Shown: positions 25,490-34,841 of the stretch, in pieces | How the letters are laid out: the number at the start of each line of letters is the position of its first letter | How positions within the stretch are numbered: position 1 is the stretch's first letter | Assembly: GCA_038254545.1 (NCBI GenBank) | Contig: JBBSGB010000001.1 | Coordinates: 62,001-126,000 of the forward strand | Reading direction: 5' to 3' | Length of the DNA: 64,000 bases | Source: CAHJXF01 sp038254545 | Lineage (GTDB): Bacteria; Pseudomonadota; Gammaproteobacteria; Burkholderiales; Burkholderiaceae_D | Notes under the pieces: model-generated | What the model saw: the letters and a program-made list of their open reading frames with translations, nothing else | Told to the model about the DNA's origin: nothing | Databases searched by the model: none | Made by a program: the position numbers and the translations under genes

Positions 25490-25496
25490 TTCGCCG

Positions 25497-26156
25497 TCAG
25501 CGCTTGGCCCGCGCGGCCAACATCAATTCGGTGTTGGCCTTTCGATCGGCGTTGACGCGCTGGACAGAAGGACGCTCGCCGACCATCGCGACGTAGTCAG
25601 GCAACGAAGTGCCGGCATAGAGGTCGCGGCCCAGCACGATCCGGGCGGCCGAATCGACCAGGGGCAAGTGAACCGCGAGCGCGCAATCGGCCAGCGTAAA
25701 AGTCGAGCCGGCAGCGAACGGCGCGAGCCGCACCAGCTTCAAAAAAGCGGGAACAGCCTTTTCGAGACGGGCGGCAACCTGTGCGTTGATTGTGCTATCG
25801 GCTGCGCCGCCGAAGAATGCCCACCCGTAGGTGCGTCGCGCTTCCCACTCGAGATAGAGGTCCGCAAACGCGACGATCTCGCGCACCTTGGCTGCCTCGA
25901 ACGCATCGCTCGGCATCAGCGGACGTGCAGGACAGGTCGCTTCGAGATACTCGTTGATCGCCTGCGTCTCGCTAATGAAGCCGTGCTCGGTCTCGAGGTA
26001 AGGGACCTTGCCCAGTGGCGACGCCGCCAGCCGCGCGGCACTGCCATCGGACCATTGCAGCACTTCCTCGAATGGAATCTGCTTCTCGAGCAGCGCGAGC
26101 TTGACCTTGTTGTAGTAGTTGCTGGCCGCAAAGCCGTGAAGCCTCAGCATGGTCAT
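25497..26156 (-). CDS. Glutathione S-transferase family protein
   Basis: 219 residues: an N-terminal thioredoxin-like domain (MLRLHGFAASNYYNKVKLAL, then SPLGKVPYLET with the cis-Pro, then SETQAINEYL with the glutathione Glu-Thr site) and a C-terminal helical domain. Substrate unknown. Its ATG overlaps the fimV-like stop (ATGA), suggesting translational coupling. Longer readings to 26339 lie inside the upstream gene in another frame. The stop is 7 bp past tesA, so the two genes converge. Confidence 0.88.
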   Translation of the reverse strand: MTMLRLHGFAASNYYNKVKLALLEKQIPFEEVLQWSDGSAARLAASPLGKVPYLETEHGFISETQAINEYLEATCPARPLMPSDAFEAAKVREIVAFADLYLEWEARRTYGWAFFGGAADSTINAQVAARLEKAVPAFLKLVRLAPFAAGSTFTLADCALAVHLPLVDSAARIVLGRDLYAGTSLPDYVAMVGERPSVQRVNADRKANTELMLAARAKR

Positions 26157-29074
26157 TTCGATGGGGGCTGCGGAGCGGCGTCGCCGCCGAAATCGGTCAG
26201 CGAATTGTTGTCGAGCGGGAAGATCCTGGCCGCATCGAGCAGGTCGCGTTGAAGCACGGCATTGAATACGATCGCATCGGGTTGATTGCGATCGCACAGC
26301 AACGATCGCAAGCGTTCGAGGCCCTGTTCGCTGCCCCATCGAGCTTTGATATCGCGGTCGATTTCGCTGCTTGCGGTCAACGACGTCTGCGGCGTGCGAT
26401 CGTCGAGACTTTTGTTCCAGCCCACCATGGTCCGATGGAAGCGGCGCGCGAAATGCTCGCCGAGCGCTTCATAGACCGGCTTCTTGTCCACCTGCTTGTA
26501 CAACTCGAACAGGCGCAGCCACAGCAGCGTGGGGATTTGTTCGTCGCGCAATACGAATTGACGCAGCATCGCGATCGCCCGCAACGGATCGGTATGCGCG
26601 ACGTCATCGACCTGATGCATCAGGTCGGCAAATCGCACCAGGCGAAAGCGAGTGGAAGCCTGCTGCGCTTCGCGCTGGGCGCCTTCGACCTCGGTGGTGG
26701 TAATGCGATCGACCTCGGTCGAGATCAGCGGCGCTCCGTCCTGCTCGTCGAGATTGAGAATGGTGTCGACCCCGGGAGAGCCGAGCGGCGGAAAGATGGC
26801 GTCAAGCGCAGTCGCTGCGTGACGCACGGGCATCGCGTCCGTTCCTTCGAAATTGGACTCTTGATTCGCGGACTTTTGATTCGCGGATTCGTGATCCGTG
26901 GACTCGTGATTCGCCGAAGACAAGGGCATCACGGCGGTATGCGATGGCAGTTCGAAGTCCAGGGGCGTGGGTGCGCTCGGCAGTTCGAAATCCACGGCGG
27001 ACGAAGGCTCGGGTCGATCGACGATGGTCGTCTTCAGGCTGTTGCTCGTGAGCGGATCGTCATACTGCGCGGGAATGTCGAGCTTGAAGTCAAGGGGGGA
27101 GGTCTCTTCATCGGACGAGGCGCTCGTCTCCGGCGCGCGTGTGCGCGGTGCCTGACGATCCGTGCCGGATGCTGCGATCGGAGGAATGTCGAAATCGACG
27201 AAGGTCCCTGATCGGTCCTTGTCTCGGTCCGTGGTGCCGGATTCCGGTACCTCTTTCGCTCTACCCGCTTCGGGATTCACGCTCGATGCAGGAGGCGGCG
27301 GGTCGGCAAACGGCGACGGCAGCGTGGGGCCACCGAGCGCGGCGAAATCGGTCGCCCCGAGCGGAGGACCGGATCGTGGTGCCGCGCGCGGTGGCGAAAC
27401 CGTGCGCACCGTCGCCATCGCGGCTTCGATGTCGGACACCGTGAAGTCGGTATCGATGGCGGTCGAATAACGCGTACCGCGCGGCGCGGGACGCGAACGA
27501 TCCTGCACGTTCGATGTCGATACGGCCGCCGCAGCGGCCGCGGCCGTCGTAGACGACGTGCGCGGATCTGCGGGAGAAACCCCGAGTCGCGTATTGCCGC
27601 CGATCGCGGCCGACATCGGTGCGGCCGGCGCCTTCGTGCTTGCCGCTCCCGACGTCGGCGCCTGCACCGTGTTGCCGCTCCACCAGGCCGAACCATCGAT
27701 CGATCGGCGCAACTGCCCGTAACGCAGCGCCAACCATCCGGCAACGGCGATCGCAATCGCCGCCAGCGCGATCAACAGCCATACCAGGGTGGGTGAGAAC
27801 GTCGCTGCCTCGAGGCTCTGATTGCGCGTCGAGAGCGTGGTCGTCTGCACGCGCAGGGCGTTGATCTGATCGTTCAGCGTCTTGACCTGCTTCTGCAACT
27901 CCGCCTGTTCGCCGCGCAATTTTTCTTCGCGCGCCATCGCAGCTACGGCCGCGTCTGCAGTGCTCACCGTTGCCGCGGCTGGCGGGATTGTCGCCGTATC
28001 TGGCGTCGTTCGCGGCAATGAAGTTGCGGGCGTCGATGGCAACGGCGGGCCCGCCGCCGCCGGGGTCGGCGGCGCCGCGGCAGCCGGCGGACTCGGCGAG
28101 ACCTTCGGCGATGCGGGAGGCGCTGCCGAGCCCGGAGGCGCGGCCGCGATGACTCGCGCGGGATCTCCCGAGACCCCTGCACTTTTCTGCGGCTCGGTGG
28201 GAACGACCGTCAGGCGGTCACGGTTCGGCGACTGTTGTTCTTCGGTGGAAGCGGACTTCGCCGGTGGGCGTATGGCCTCGCGCGTCGCTATTCGCGAGGG
28301 CAGGGTTTGTGTTCGCGGAGTCGCCGCGGCGCGCGGCGCAATGCGGGGAACAGTCGCGCCCGTGTTCGCAGAAGCGCTTGCTCGGGATGCGAGGCGACGA
28401 CGCTGATTTGCTGCTGCGCGCCGCACCGGCACGGGCCGCACCGAGCGGGTCGATCCGGTCGTGGCTCGTGTAGAGGCAGCGGCCGGTGGCGTGGCAAGCG
28501 CAGGGATCACCTGTGGATCGAGGAACAGGACATAGTCGCGGGCGACCGGCGCCACACAACCGACCGATACGACGACCCCGATTGCCGGCTCGTTGACCGG
28601 CTGCGAACTGCTGATCTCGATCTCCGTTCGGCCGCGCGTTTGAACGACCAACGCGCGCGTATTGAACACCGAGGGCAGATTGTCGCCGCGCGGCCTGACC
28701 TGTACGCATCCGACATCTTCGCCATCCTGAAGCGTCACCGGCAACGACAAGCGCAGCGGTTCTCCAAGAGCCGAGCGCAGCGATGCCGGGCCGAGCCCGA
28801 TCGCAAACGCGTTCGGGACCGCTCCCGCAAGAAAAACAAGAACGCCAAGAGTCGAAGCAAGGCTGACATGCGCGTGGCGAGGCGGTTGCGCACGCGAGCT
28901 GCGATCTCGCCTTGCAATGAAGGCGCCGACGGGGGTGCCGATTGCGCGCGATGCGCTTGCGCCTTCGACTGCGTATGCCGGTTGACCTGTCAGCGCTACG
29001 ATCAAATTTCCCCCTGGATGAGCGAGCACCTTAGTGTTACTTCGAGTTCGCTCGCGGCACGGATTTTGCCGCAA
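26153..29074 (-). CDS. fimV: FimV/HubP-like polar scaffold protein
   Basis: Large acidic protein of up to 973 residues. After a hydrophobic leader (LASTLGVLVFLAGAVPNAFA) comes the FimV N-terminal domain, GLGPASLRSALGEPLRLSLP. A Pro/Ala/Thr-rich stretch, a coiled coil (EEKLRGEQAELQKQVKTL) and a membrane segment (LVWLLIALAAIAIAVAGWLAL) follow, then a long acidic cytoplasmic region and a C-terminal helical domain. The family organises type IV pili and poles. The start is uncertain: TTG 29074 is the longest, GTG 29029 is possible, and neither has a good ribosome site. Confidence 0.82.
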   Translation of the reverse strand: MRQNPCRERTRSNTKVLAHPGGNLIVALTGQPAYAVEGASASRAIGTPVGAFIARRDRSSRAQPPRHAHVSLASTLGVLVFLAGAVPNAFAIGLGPASLRSALGEPLRLSLPVTLQDGEDVGCVQVRPRGDNLPSVFNTRALVVQTRGRTEIEISSSQPVNEPAIGVVVSVGCVAPVARDYVLFLDPQVIPALATPPAAASTRATTGSTRSVRPVPVRRAAANQRRRLASRASASANTGATVPRIAPRAAATPRTQTLPSRIATREAIRPPAKSASTEEQQSPNRDRLTVVPTEPQKSAGVSGDPARVIAAAPPGSAAPPASPKVSPSPPAAAAPPTPAAAGPPLPSTPATSLPRTTPDTATIPPAAATVSTADAAVAAMAREEKLRGEQAELQKQVKTLNDQINALRVQTTTLSTRNQSLEAATFSPTLVWLLIALAAIAIAVAGWLALRYGQLRRSIDGSAWWSGNTVQAPTSGAASTKAPAAPMSAAIGGNTRLGVSPADPRTSSTTAAAAAAAVSTSNVQDRSRPAPRGTRYSTAIDTDFTVSDIEAAMATVRTVSPPRAAPRSGPPLGATDFAALGGPTLPSPFADPPPPASSVNPEAGRAKEVPESGTTDRDKDRSGTFVDFDIPPIAASGTDRQAPRTRAPETSASSDEETSPLDFKLDIPAQYDDPLTSNSLKTTIVDRPEPSSAVDFELPSAPTPLDFELPSHTAVMPLSSANHESTDHESANQKSANQESNFEGTDAMPVRHAATALDAIFPPLGSPGVDTILNLDEQDGAPLISTEVDRITTTEVEGAQREAQQASTRFRLVRFADLMHQVDDVAHTDPLRAIAMLRQFVLRDEQIPTLLWLRLFELYKQVDKKPVYEALGEHFARRFHRTMVGWNKSLDDRTPQTSLTASSEIDRDIKARWGSEQGLERLRSLLCDRNQPDAIVFNAVLQRDLLDAARIFPLDNNSLTDFGGDAAPQPPSK
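26861..26920. repeat. 15-bp minisatellite inside the fimV-like gene
   Basis: About four imperfect units of the type TTGATTCGCGGACTT, in frame, encode repeated five-residue blocks such as NHEST, DHESA and NQKSA. It lies in the acidic cytoplasmic region. Copy changes would keep the reading frame. Confidence 0.75.
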
Positions 29075-29193
29075 AGATCAGTGACTGCACAGCGAAACGT
29101 GCATTCGGACCTGCAGATCCTCGACGTGGCGTCGCCCTCGGTTGCGCTTTCACAAAGCGCGTGGCTCCCTCGCGCAGCGCCATCGCGCTAACG

Positions 29194-30369
29194 TCAATAG
29201 CCGATTGTGGACCGACGCTTCGCCAGTCCACGGCCGATGATGAGCTGCTGGATCTGGGTCGTGCCCTCGAAGATGCGAAACAGGCGCACGTCGCGGTAGA
29301 AGCGCTCGATCGCATAGTCGCTGATGTATCCGGCGCCGCCGTGCGCCTGCACGCAGCGATCGGCGACCCTCCCGCACATCTCGGACGCGAACAGCTTGCA
29401 GCACGACGCATGCAGGCTCACGTCCTGCCCTTCATCGCGTCGCCTCGCCGCGTCGATCACCATCGCGCGCGCCGCATAGAGCTCGGCCTGGCTGTCGGCC
29501 AGCATCGCCTGCACGAGCTGAAAATGCGCGAGCGGTTCGCCGAACTGCTTGCGCTCGAGCGTATAGGTGATCGTGTCGTCGAGCATCCGCGTGGCCGAGC
29601 CCACGCACGCCGCCGCGATCGTGAGCCGCCCCTTGTCGAGCACCTTCATCGCGGTCTTGAAGCCCTGCCCTTCGACGCCGCCGATCAGATTCTCCGCAGG
29701 TACGCGGCAGTTCTCGAAGATCACGTCGGCGGTGTGCGCACCGCGCTGTCCCATTTTCTTGTCGGGCTTGCCGACCGTTATGCCGGGCGTGCCCGCTTCG
29801 ACGATGAATGCGGAGACTCCACCGGCGCCGCGCTGCGATGGGTCGGTTCGTGCCATCAAGGTGAACAGTCCTGCCTCGGGCGCGTTGGTGATGTAGCGCT
29901 TGGTGCCGTTGACGACATAGACGGCGCCCTCGCTGCTACCGTCCCTGATGGCTGTCGTGGTTAGCGACGCGGCATCCGAACCGGAGCCGGGCTCGGTCAA
30001 TGCGAATGAGCCGATCAACTCGCCCGACGCGAGACGCGGCAACCACTTCTGCTTCTGCTCGGGTGTTCCGTCGATCACGATGCCTTGCGATCCGATGCCA
30101 TTGTTGGTTCCCATGATCGAACGAAACGCGGGCGAGGCTCGCGTCAGTTCGAAGGTGACGTCCACCTCCTCCTCCATCGTCAGCCCGAAGCCTCCGTACT
30201 CTTCCGGGACGGTCAAGCCGAACAGGCCGATCTCGCGCATCGCGCTCACGATCGGCTGTGGTATCGCATCGGTTTCGACGACTTCGTTCTCAGCCGGGAT
30301 CAAGCGATCGCGCACGAAGCGCGCGATCGCTTCGAGGAATAGATTGTGACTTTCTCTGTCGCGGATCAT
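29194..30369 (-). CDS. Acyl-CoA dehydrogenase
   Basis: FAD-dependent alpha,beta-dehydrogenation of acyl-CoA. 391 residues. FALTEPGSGSDAASL is the FAD/substrate signature, CVQAHGGAGYISDYAIERFYRD the C-terminal one, and FEGTTQIQ carries the catalytic Glu. It resembles short- or branched-chain enzymes; the chain specificity cannot be read. It stands alone, 119 bp downstream of the fimV-like 5' end and 261 bp after the PEP-CTERM gene, all on the minus strand. Confidence 0.93.
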   Translation of the reverse strand: MIRDRESHNLFLEAIARFVRDRLIPAENEVVETDAIPQPIVSAMREIGLFGLTVPEEYGGFGLTMEEEVDVTFELTRASPAFRSIMGTNNGIGSQGIVIDGTPEQKQKWLPRLASGELIGSFALTEPGSGSDAASLTTTAIRDGSSEGAVYVVNGTKRYITNAPEAGLFTLMARTDPSQRGAGGVSAFIVEAGTPGITVGKPDKKMGQRGAHTADVIFENCRVPAENLIGGVEGQGFKTAMKVLDKGRLTIAAACVGSATRMLDDTITYTLERKQFGEPLAHFQLVQAMLADSQAELYAARAMVIDAARRRDEGQDVSLHASCCKLFASEMCGRVADRCVQAHGGAGYISDYAIERFYRDVRLFRIFEGTTQIQQLIIGRGLAKRRSTIGY

Positions 30370-30542
30370 GCGTCGTCGTCAGACTCTCGAGATCAAGCCA
30401 CGGTAAGCACCATCACGACCACTCATCGACGGCCGCCTGAATGCGCTTCGATCGTACCGCGAATGACGCTGGAGACTCAAAACCATGGCCTGAAAATCGT
30501 CGACGCAGGCGAGGCCGAGAAATTTTTCGCCGTGCTTGAACG

Positions 30543-30573
30543 CAAAAAAGCCTGGGCGGGGAAGCCCAGGCTT
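30543..30573 (-). terminator. Strong intrinsic terminator of the PEP-CTERM gene
   Basis: On the minus strand AAGCCTGGGC pairs perfectly with GCCCAGGCTT around a 6-nt loop, followed by a run of Ts (TTTTTT overlapping the stem base). It lies about 60 bp after the stop at 30631, so the PEP-CTERM gene is monocistronic. Confidence 0.9.
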
Positions 30574-30630
30574 GATCTCATGTGCTACCGGCAACTTCGA
30601 GACCGTCCTCGAAGCCGACTCAATCAGCTT

Positions 30631-31431
30631 TCACGCAGCCTTGCGCCGGCGAAAGAAGCCGAGGCCGGCGATTCCGACACCGAACAATGCCAAGCTTGCG
30701 GGCTCCGGCACCGTACCGCCACCGATGCCACCGCCCCCGATCGTGCATCCCGCGCAAGCAATCGTTTCCGCAACGTCCGACGCTCCCGCGACCCTCAGCA
30801 CTTCAACGATGCCGTATGCCGAAGAAACACCACCCGTGCCCGGATTTGCGAAGAAGTTGTGGGTCGGATCACCGTTGACTGCGCCGATGCCCAGCGAGGC
30901 GCCAAAGGCGGTTTGGACATATCCACTTGAGGGCGGCGACCCGAAACCCGAGGCGGATGCGGGAACGAAGTTGTAGTAGGAGAGATTGCTTGCTCCAGAC
31001 AGGGCGACGATTCCGCCGCCAGCGTTGAAGAACGCTGCAATTGCTGCTGCTTGTGCCGCCAGATTTGCCGAGCTTGTCGCATTGTTGTCGCAGCCGCCAC
31101 AAGATTGGTCCGACGCCACGATAATGGCGCTGTAGAGCGCGTGATTGAACAAGGAGGCGGAAAGGACGGAGTTGGGATCGACATTCGTGAACGCGATACC
31201 GAGCGAGGTCAACGCGCTTGTCAATTGGCTGCCGTGATCGAATGACAAAACCGGCAAGACCGATCCGGCTCGCGCGAATGTCAACATGGAGTTGATTTGC
31301 GCAAACGCCGCGGAATCCCCGTGGAAATCATCATCGTGACCCGTCAGCACAATGTTGCCAGCCTGCGCCGGAAGTGCGACGACGGCCGCGGCGACGACCA
31401 GCGACATAGCGACTTTTCTCATCATGTTCAT
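30631..31431 (-). CDS. PEP-CTERM sorting domain protein
   Basis: 266 residues. The N-terminus is a signal peptide cleaved after LPAQA. The C-terminus has VPEPASLALFGVGIAG, a hydrophobic segment and RRRKAA, the PEP-CTERM signal processed by an exosortase and linked to exopolysaccharide export. The body is Ser/Ala/Gly-rich with four Cys (CGGC; CAGC) and a GHDDDFHGDSAAFAQIN segment. Its function is unknown. GGAGGG lies upstream of ATG 31431. A sigma-54 promoter lies about 50 nt upstream and a strong terminator follows. No exosortase gene is in the window. Confidence 0.92.
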   Translation of the reverse strand: MNMMRKVAMSLVVAAAVVALPAQAGNIVLTGHDDDFHGDSAAFAQINSMLTFARAGSVLPVLSFDHGSQLTSALTSLGIAFTNVDPNSVLSASLFNHALYSAIIVASDQSCGGCDNNATSSANLAAQAAAIAAFFNAGGGIVALSGASNLSYYNFVPASASGFGSPPSSGYVQTAFGASLGIGAVNGDPTHNFFANPGTGGVSSAYGIVEVLRVAGASDVAETIACAGCTIGGGGIGGGTVPEPASLALFGVGIAGLGFFRRRKAA

Positions 31432-31784
31432 ACTGCCCTCCCTAGGGTTTTATAAAATAAAGTATTCCTCGTTATTCATAAGCAATCCGCGTGCCATCAA
31501 CATTTTTTTTAATATCGGACAAAGACTTAAAGTTGACCGCGGCATTCTTTCTCTCATTAATGTAAAGATTTTCGTCAAACGAATCAGTCCTATTGATCAT
31601 CGGTCCGACACGTTTCGGAATAGCGTTCCCGGTAGCTGGATGTTCCCCACACTAGCAAGGTCGAACTCCCATTTCGGCTAACATTGCCCATCGGTATCGG
31701 CGTGGTTCGCTTGCGACCCGATCGCCGTGCGTGGCATTCCTATGATGATTACTGCTAGAAATTCACCTCGCAAGTTCCTCGACA
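31432..31784. other. AT-rich intergenic region between divergent genes
   Basis: Clearly richer in A+T than the rest of the window, with runs such as ATTTTTTTTAATAT near 31500. It holds the sigma-54 promoter for the minus gene and presumably the promoter of the dehydrogenase at 31785. The A/T tracts may bend DNA for an enhancer-binding protein. No ORF. Confidence 0.55.
31481..31496 (-). promoter_or_regulatory. Sigma-54 (RpoN) promoter of the PEP-CTERM gene
   Basis: On the minus strand TGGCACGCGGATTGCT matches the -24/-12 consensus TGGCACG-N4-TTGCW at every fixed position, with GG and GC at the required spacing. Transcription would start near 31470, leaving a leader of about 40 nt. Established knowledge: PEP-CTERM genes can be under RpoN and the PrsK/PrsR system. 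Confidence 0.85.
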
Positions 31785-33308
31785 ATGCCGTTAGACCCGC
31801 GCCAAATTGACTTCCCGGTCGGAGTGGTGGGCGCCGGTGCCATGGGGCGAGGAATTGCGCAGGTGCTCGCACAATCCGGTTGTCGCGTGTATCTCTACGA
31901 CGCCAATGCGGCTGCCGTCGATGCAGCGCTCGCGTCGATTGTTAGCGCGCTCGGTTCACGGGTAACAAAGGGAAAACTCGCCGCTGACGAACGCGATGCC
32001 ATATTGGATCGCATCGAATCCGCTCATGCACTAGCAAGGCTGGCGCATTGCACGTTGATCGTCGAGGCCATCGTCGAGAATCTCGACGCCAAGCGCGCCC
32101 TCTTCCATCAACTCGAAAATATTGTCGGCGCCGATGCAATTCTCGCATCGAATACGTCTTCACTCTCGGTGACCGCGATCGCGGCGCAATGTTCACATCC
32201 CGCACGCGTCGCGGGCTGGCATTTCTTCAACCCGGTTCCGTTGATGAAGGTGGCCGAAGTCATCGACGGCCTCGTGACCGATCCTGCAGTGGGCGATGCC
32301 TTGATGGAACTCACCCGCCGCATCGGACACACGCCTGTGCGCGCGAAGGACACGCCGGGCTTCGTCGTCAATCACGCCGGACGCGGCTATACCACGGAGG
32401 CGTTGCGCATCGTCGGAGAAGGCATCTGCGAATTCGTCGATGTCGATCGCGTGATGCGCGAGGCCGCGGGTTTTCGTCTGGGTCCCTTCGAGCTGATGGA
32501 CCTGACGGCGCTCGACGTATCACATCCGGTGATGGAGGCGATCTATCGACAGTTCTACGACGAGCCGCGGTTTCGTCCTTCCGTCATCACGGCGCAACGC
32601 CTCGTGGGCGGGCGGCTGGGTCGCAAAAGCGGCGGTGGCTTCTATCCCTATGGCGCGGACGTGCAACCAGCCATCGAGCCACGCGCGCCGATCGCGCTGC
32701 CGGCATCGGTGTGGATCACCCGCGCGCACGCCGATACGCATGGCGAGCTCAAGTGGCTGCTGCAGAAGATGGGTGCGAGCGTCGAGACCGAAGACGTTCC
32801 CTCCGACGACGCGTTGATCGTAGTCACGCCGCTCGGGTCCGATGCCACCACCACGGCGCTGGAGGAAGGACTCGACCCGGAACGCACAGTCGCGATCGAC
32901 ACACTGATGCCGCTGGCCTTGCGTCGCACGCTGATGACGACCCCGCTCACGCGCCCCGAAGTGCGCGACGAGGCGCATGGCCTGTTCGCATCCGATGGCG
33001 TGCCGGTGACGATGATTGCCGACTCGCCCGGCTTCATCGCGCAACGCATCCTCGCGATCATCGTCAACATCGCGTGCGACATCGCGCAGCAGAAGATTGC
33101 ATCACCGACCGACATCGATCTGGCCGTGCGGCTCGGCCTGAACTATCCGAACGGGCCTCTTGCGATGGGCGATGCGCTCGGGCCGATGAAGCTGCTCACG
33201 ATATTGCGGACCATGCAGGAGTTCTACGGCGATCCGCGCTATCGTCCCTCGCCGTGGTTGACGCGTCGCGCGATGCTCGGTGTTTCACTGCTGACCCTGG
33301 CGCACTGA
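31785..33308 (+). CDS. paaH: 3-hydroxyacyl-CoA dehydrogenase, PaaH type
   Basis: NAD-dependent oxidation of 3-hydroxyacyl-CoA; PaaH acts on 3-hydroxyadipyl-CoA in phenylacetate degradation. 507 residues with VGVVGAGAMGRGIAQVLAQSG at the N-terminus, SNTSSLSVTAIA, the catalytic His in GWHFFNPVPLMKV and two 3HCDH C-terminal domains, as in PaaH. No other paa gene is nearby, so the substrate may differ. The next gene starts on its stop codon (TGATG), so the two are coupled. Confidence 0.85.
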   Translation: MPLDPRQIDFPVGVVGAGAMGRGIAQVLAQSGCRVYLYDANAAAVDAALASIVSALGSRVTKGKLAADERDAILDRIESAHALARLAHCTLIVEAIVENLDAKRALFHQLENIVGADAILASNTSSLSVTAIAAQCSHPARVAGWHFFNPVPLMKVAEVIDGLVTDPAVGDALMELTRRIGHTPVRAKDTPGFVVNHAGRGYTTEALRIVGEGICEFVDVDRVMREAAGFRLGPFELMDLTALDVSHPVMEAIYRQFYDEPRFRPSVITAQRLVGGRLGRKSGGGFYPYGADVQPAIEPRAPIALPASVWITRAHADTHGELKWLLQKMGASVETEDVPSDDALIVVTPLGSDATTTALEEGLDPERTVAIDTLMPLALRRTLMTTPLTRPEVRDEAHGLFASDGVPVTMIADSPGFIAQRILAIIVNIACDIAQQKIASPTDIDLAVRLGLNYPNGPLAMGDALGPMKLLTILRTMQEFYGDPRYRPSPWLTRRAMLGVSLLTLAH

Positions 33309-34087
33309 TGGCCGCTGAATTGCGCGTCGATCACCATGGCGGCACGCTGGTGCTGACCTTCTCGAACCCCGGCTTTCGCAATGCTCTTGGCCCCGAGATG
33401 TACGTCGCGTGCATGAACGCATTCGAAGATGTTGCATGCAGTGCTTCGATACGCGCGGTCGTTCTGACCGGCGCCGACGGCATGTTCTGTGCGGGCGGCA
33501 ATCTCTATCGACTGCTCGAGAATCGAATCCAACCGCCGCAAGTTCAGGCCGATTCGATCGACAGCCTGCATCGGATGATTCGGGCGATCACAGATTGCGC
33601 GAAACCGGTCATTGCAGCGGTCGAAGGTTTCGCGGCGGGCGCGGGGATGTCGCTGGCGCTCGCGTGCGACTTGATCACGGCGGGTTCGACCGCGAAATTC
33701 GTGATGGCCTATGCGAAGGTCGGCCTCTCGCCAGATGGCGGCGGCTCGTGGTTCACGACGCGTGCATTGCCGCGTCAGACTGCGGCCGAGATGATGCTCG
33801 AAGGCGGCGCGTGGTCGGCCTCGCGCCTGCACGCGCTCGGTGTCGTCAACACGCTGGCCGACGATGGAAAAGCACTGACCGCGGCACTCGAACATGCGGA
33901 GCGACTCGCAGCCATGTCGCCGCATGCCTTGAGTCGCATCAAGGGCTTGATCGCAAAAGCCAACGACGCGACGCTGGCCGAACATTTCATCAACGAACGC
34001 GAGTCCTTCGTCGCCTGTCTGCATCATGACGACGGCGGCGAAGCGATCGCCGCATTTCTCGAGAAGCGCATGGCGCGCTTCGACTGA
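33308..34087 (+). CDS. Enoyl-CoA hydratase/isomerase family protein
   Basis: Crotonase fold, 259 residues. FCAGGNLYRL and EGFAAGAGMSLALACDLI form the oxyanion hole, and AKVGLSPDGGGSWFTTRALP carries the second half of the site. It is coupled to the preceding dehydrogenase by a 1-nt overlap, consistent with consecutive beta-oxidation steps. The exact substrate is unknown. Confidence 0.9.
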   Translation: MAAELRVDHHGGTLVLTFSNPGFRNALGPEMYVACMNAFEDVACSASIRAVVLTGADGMFCAGGNLYRLLENRIQPPQVQADSIDSLHRMIRAITDCAKPVIAAVEGFAAGAGMSLALACDLITAGSTAKFVMAYAKVGLSPDGGGSWFTTRALPRQTAAEMMLEGGAWSASRLHALGVVNTLADDGKALTAALEHAERLAAMSPHALSRIKGLIAKANDATLAEHFINERESFVACLHHDDGGEAIAAFLEKRMARFD

Positions 34088-34107
34088 TTTATTCACTCAC
34101 ACCATCG

Positions 34108-34839
34108 ATGGACGACGGCTCACCGACTTTTCAGAAGCGCTCGCGTCGCCGCATCTTCCTGATGCGCCATGGCAGCGTCACCTACTTCGACAGCGAAGGC
34201 AGGCCCTATCTGCCCGAGTCAGTTCCGTTGAACGAGACCGGCCGCATGCAGGCCAGCGCAGCGGGCGTGGTGTTCGCGCAATTGTCGTTGAAGTTCGATC
34301 GCGTGATTACCAGCGGGTTGCCACGGACCGTGGGGACGGCGCAGCGCGTACTGGCCGAAACATCCCAGGACATCGAAATCGAGGTATGGCCCGAGCTCGA
34401 AGAAATCCGCGGTGGCCGTCTCTCGGCAATTCCCGAGGAGACGTTGCGCGATGCCTTCGTCGGCGCCTTCGAAGGCATGGTCGCCGAGGACCGGCAATTT
34501 CTCGGCGGCGAAAGCATCGGGGAATTGCTCGATCGCGTGCTCCCGAGCCTCGACAGATTACGCGCCGACAAGTCATGGGAAACCGTGCTGATGGTCTTGC
34601 ACGGCGGCGTCAACCGCGCCATCGTTTCGCGTGCGCTGACCGGTCAGAGATTCTTCCTCGGCAATCTGTCGCAGGCGCCGGGCTGCATCAATGCGCTCGA
34701 CGTGGGCGACGATGCGAACGACTGGGTGGTGCGCATGACCAACTACGCGCCGTCGGACCTGCTGCAACCCAACGAGCGCGAGACGACGATGGAAGTGCTG
34801 TACGGTCAGTACATGAAGTTCAGGCGGCCTGCCGAGTAG
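34108..34839 (+). CDS. Histidine phosphatase family protein
   Basis: Phosphoglycerate-mutase-like phosphatase of 243 residues. The phospho-His motif RHG is Arg20-His21-Gly22 in IFLMRHGSVTY, and the second His lies in LMVLHGGVNRAI. The catalytic acid region is ELEEIRGGRL. The substrate is unknown. It lies 2 bp before a kinase gene, so the two products may act on the same intermediate. Confidence 0.88.
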   Translation: MDDGSPTFQKRSRRRIFLMRHGSVTYFDSEGRPYLPESVPLNETGRMQASAAGVVFAQLSLKFDRVITSGLPRTVGTAQRVLAETSQDIEIEVWPELEEIRGGRLSAIPEETLRDAFVGAFEGMVAEDRQFLGGESIGELLDRVLPSLDRLRADKSWETVLMVLHGGVNRAIVSRALTGQRFFLGNLSQAPGCINALDVGDDANDWVVRMTNYAPSDLLQPNERETTMEVLYGQYMKFRRPAE

Positions 34840-34841
34840 CC

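Noticed and set aside
29161..29964. 267-codon ORF antisense to the acyl-CoA dehydrogenase
   Set aside because: Shadow of a well-supported gene; no ribosome site or domain.
32048..33307. Plus-strand frame continuing upstream of the enoyl-CoA hydratase through the dehydrogenase gene
   Set aside because: The upstream part is Arg-rich, out-of-frame translation of the paaH-type gene. The hydratase begins at 33308.
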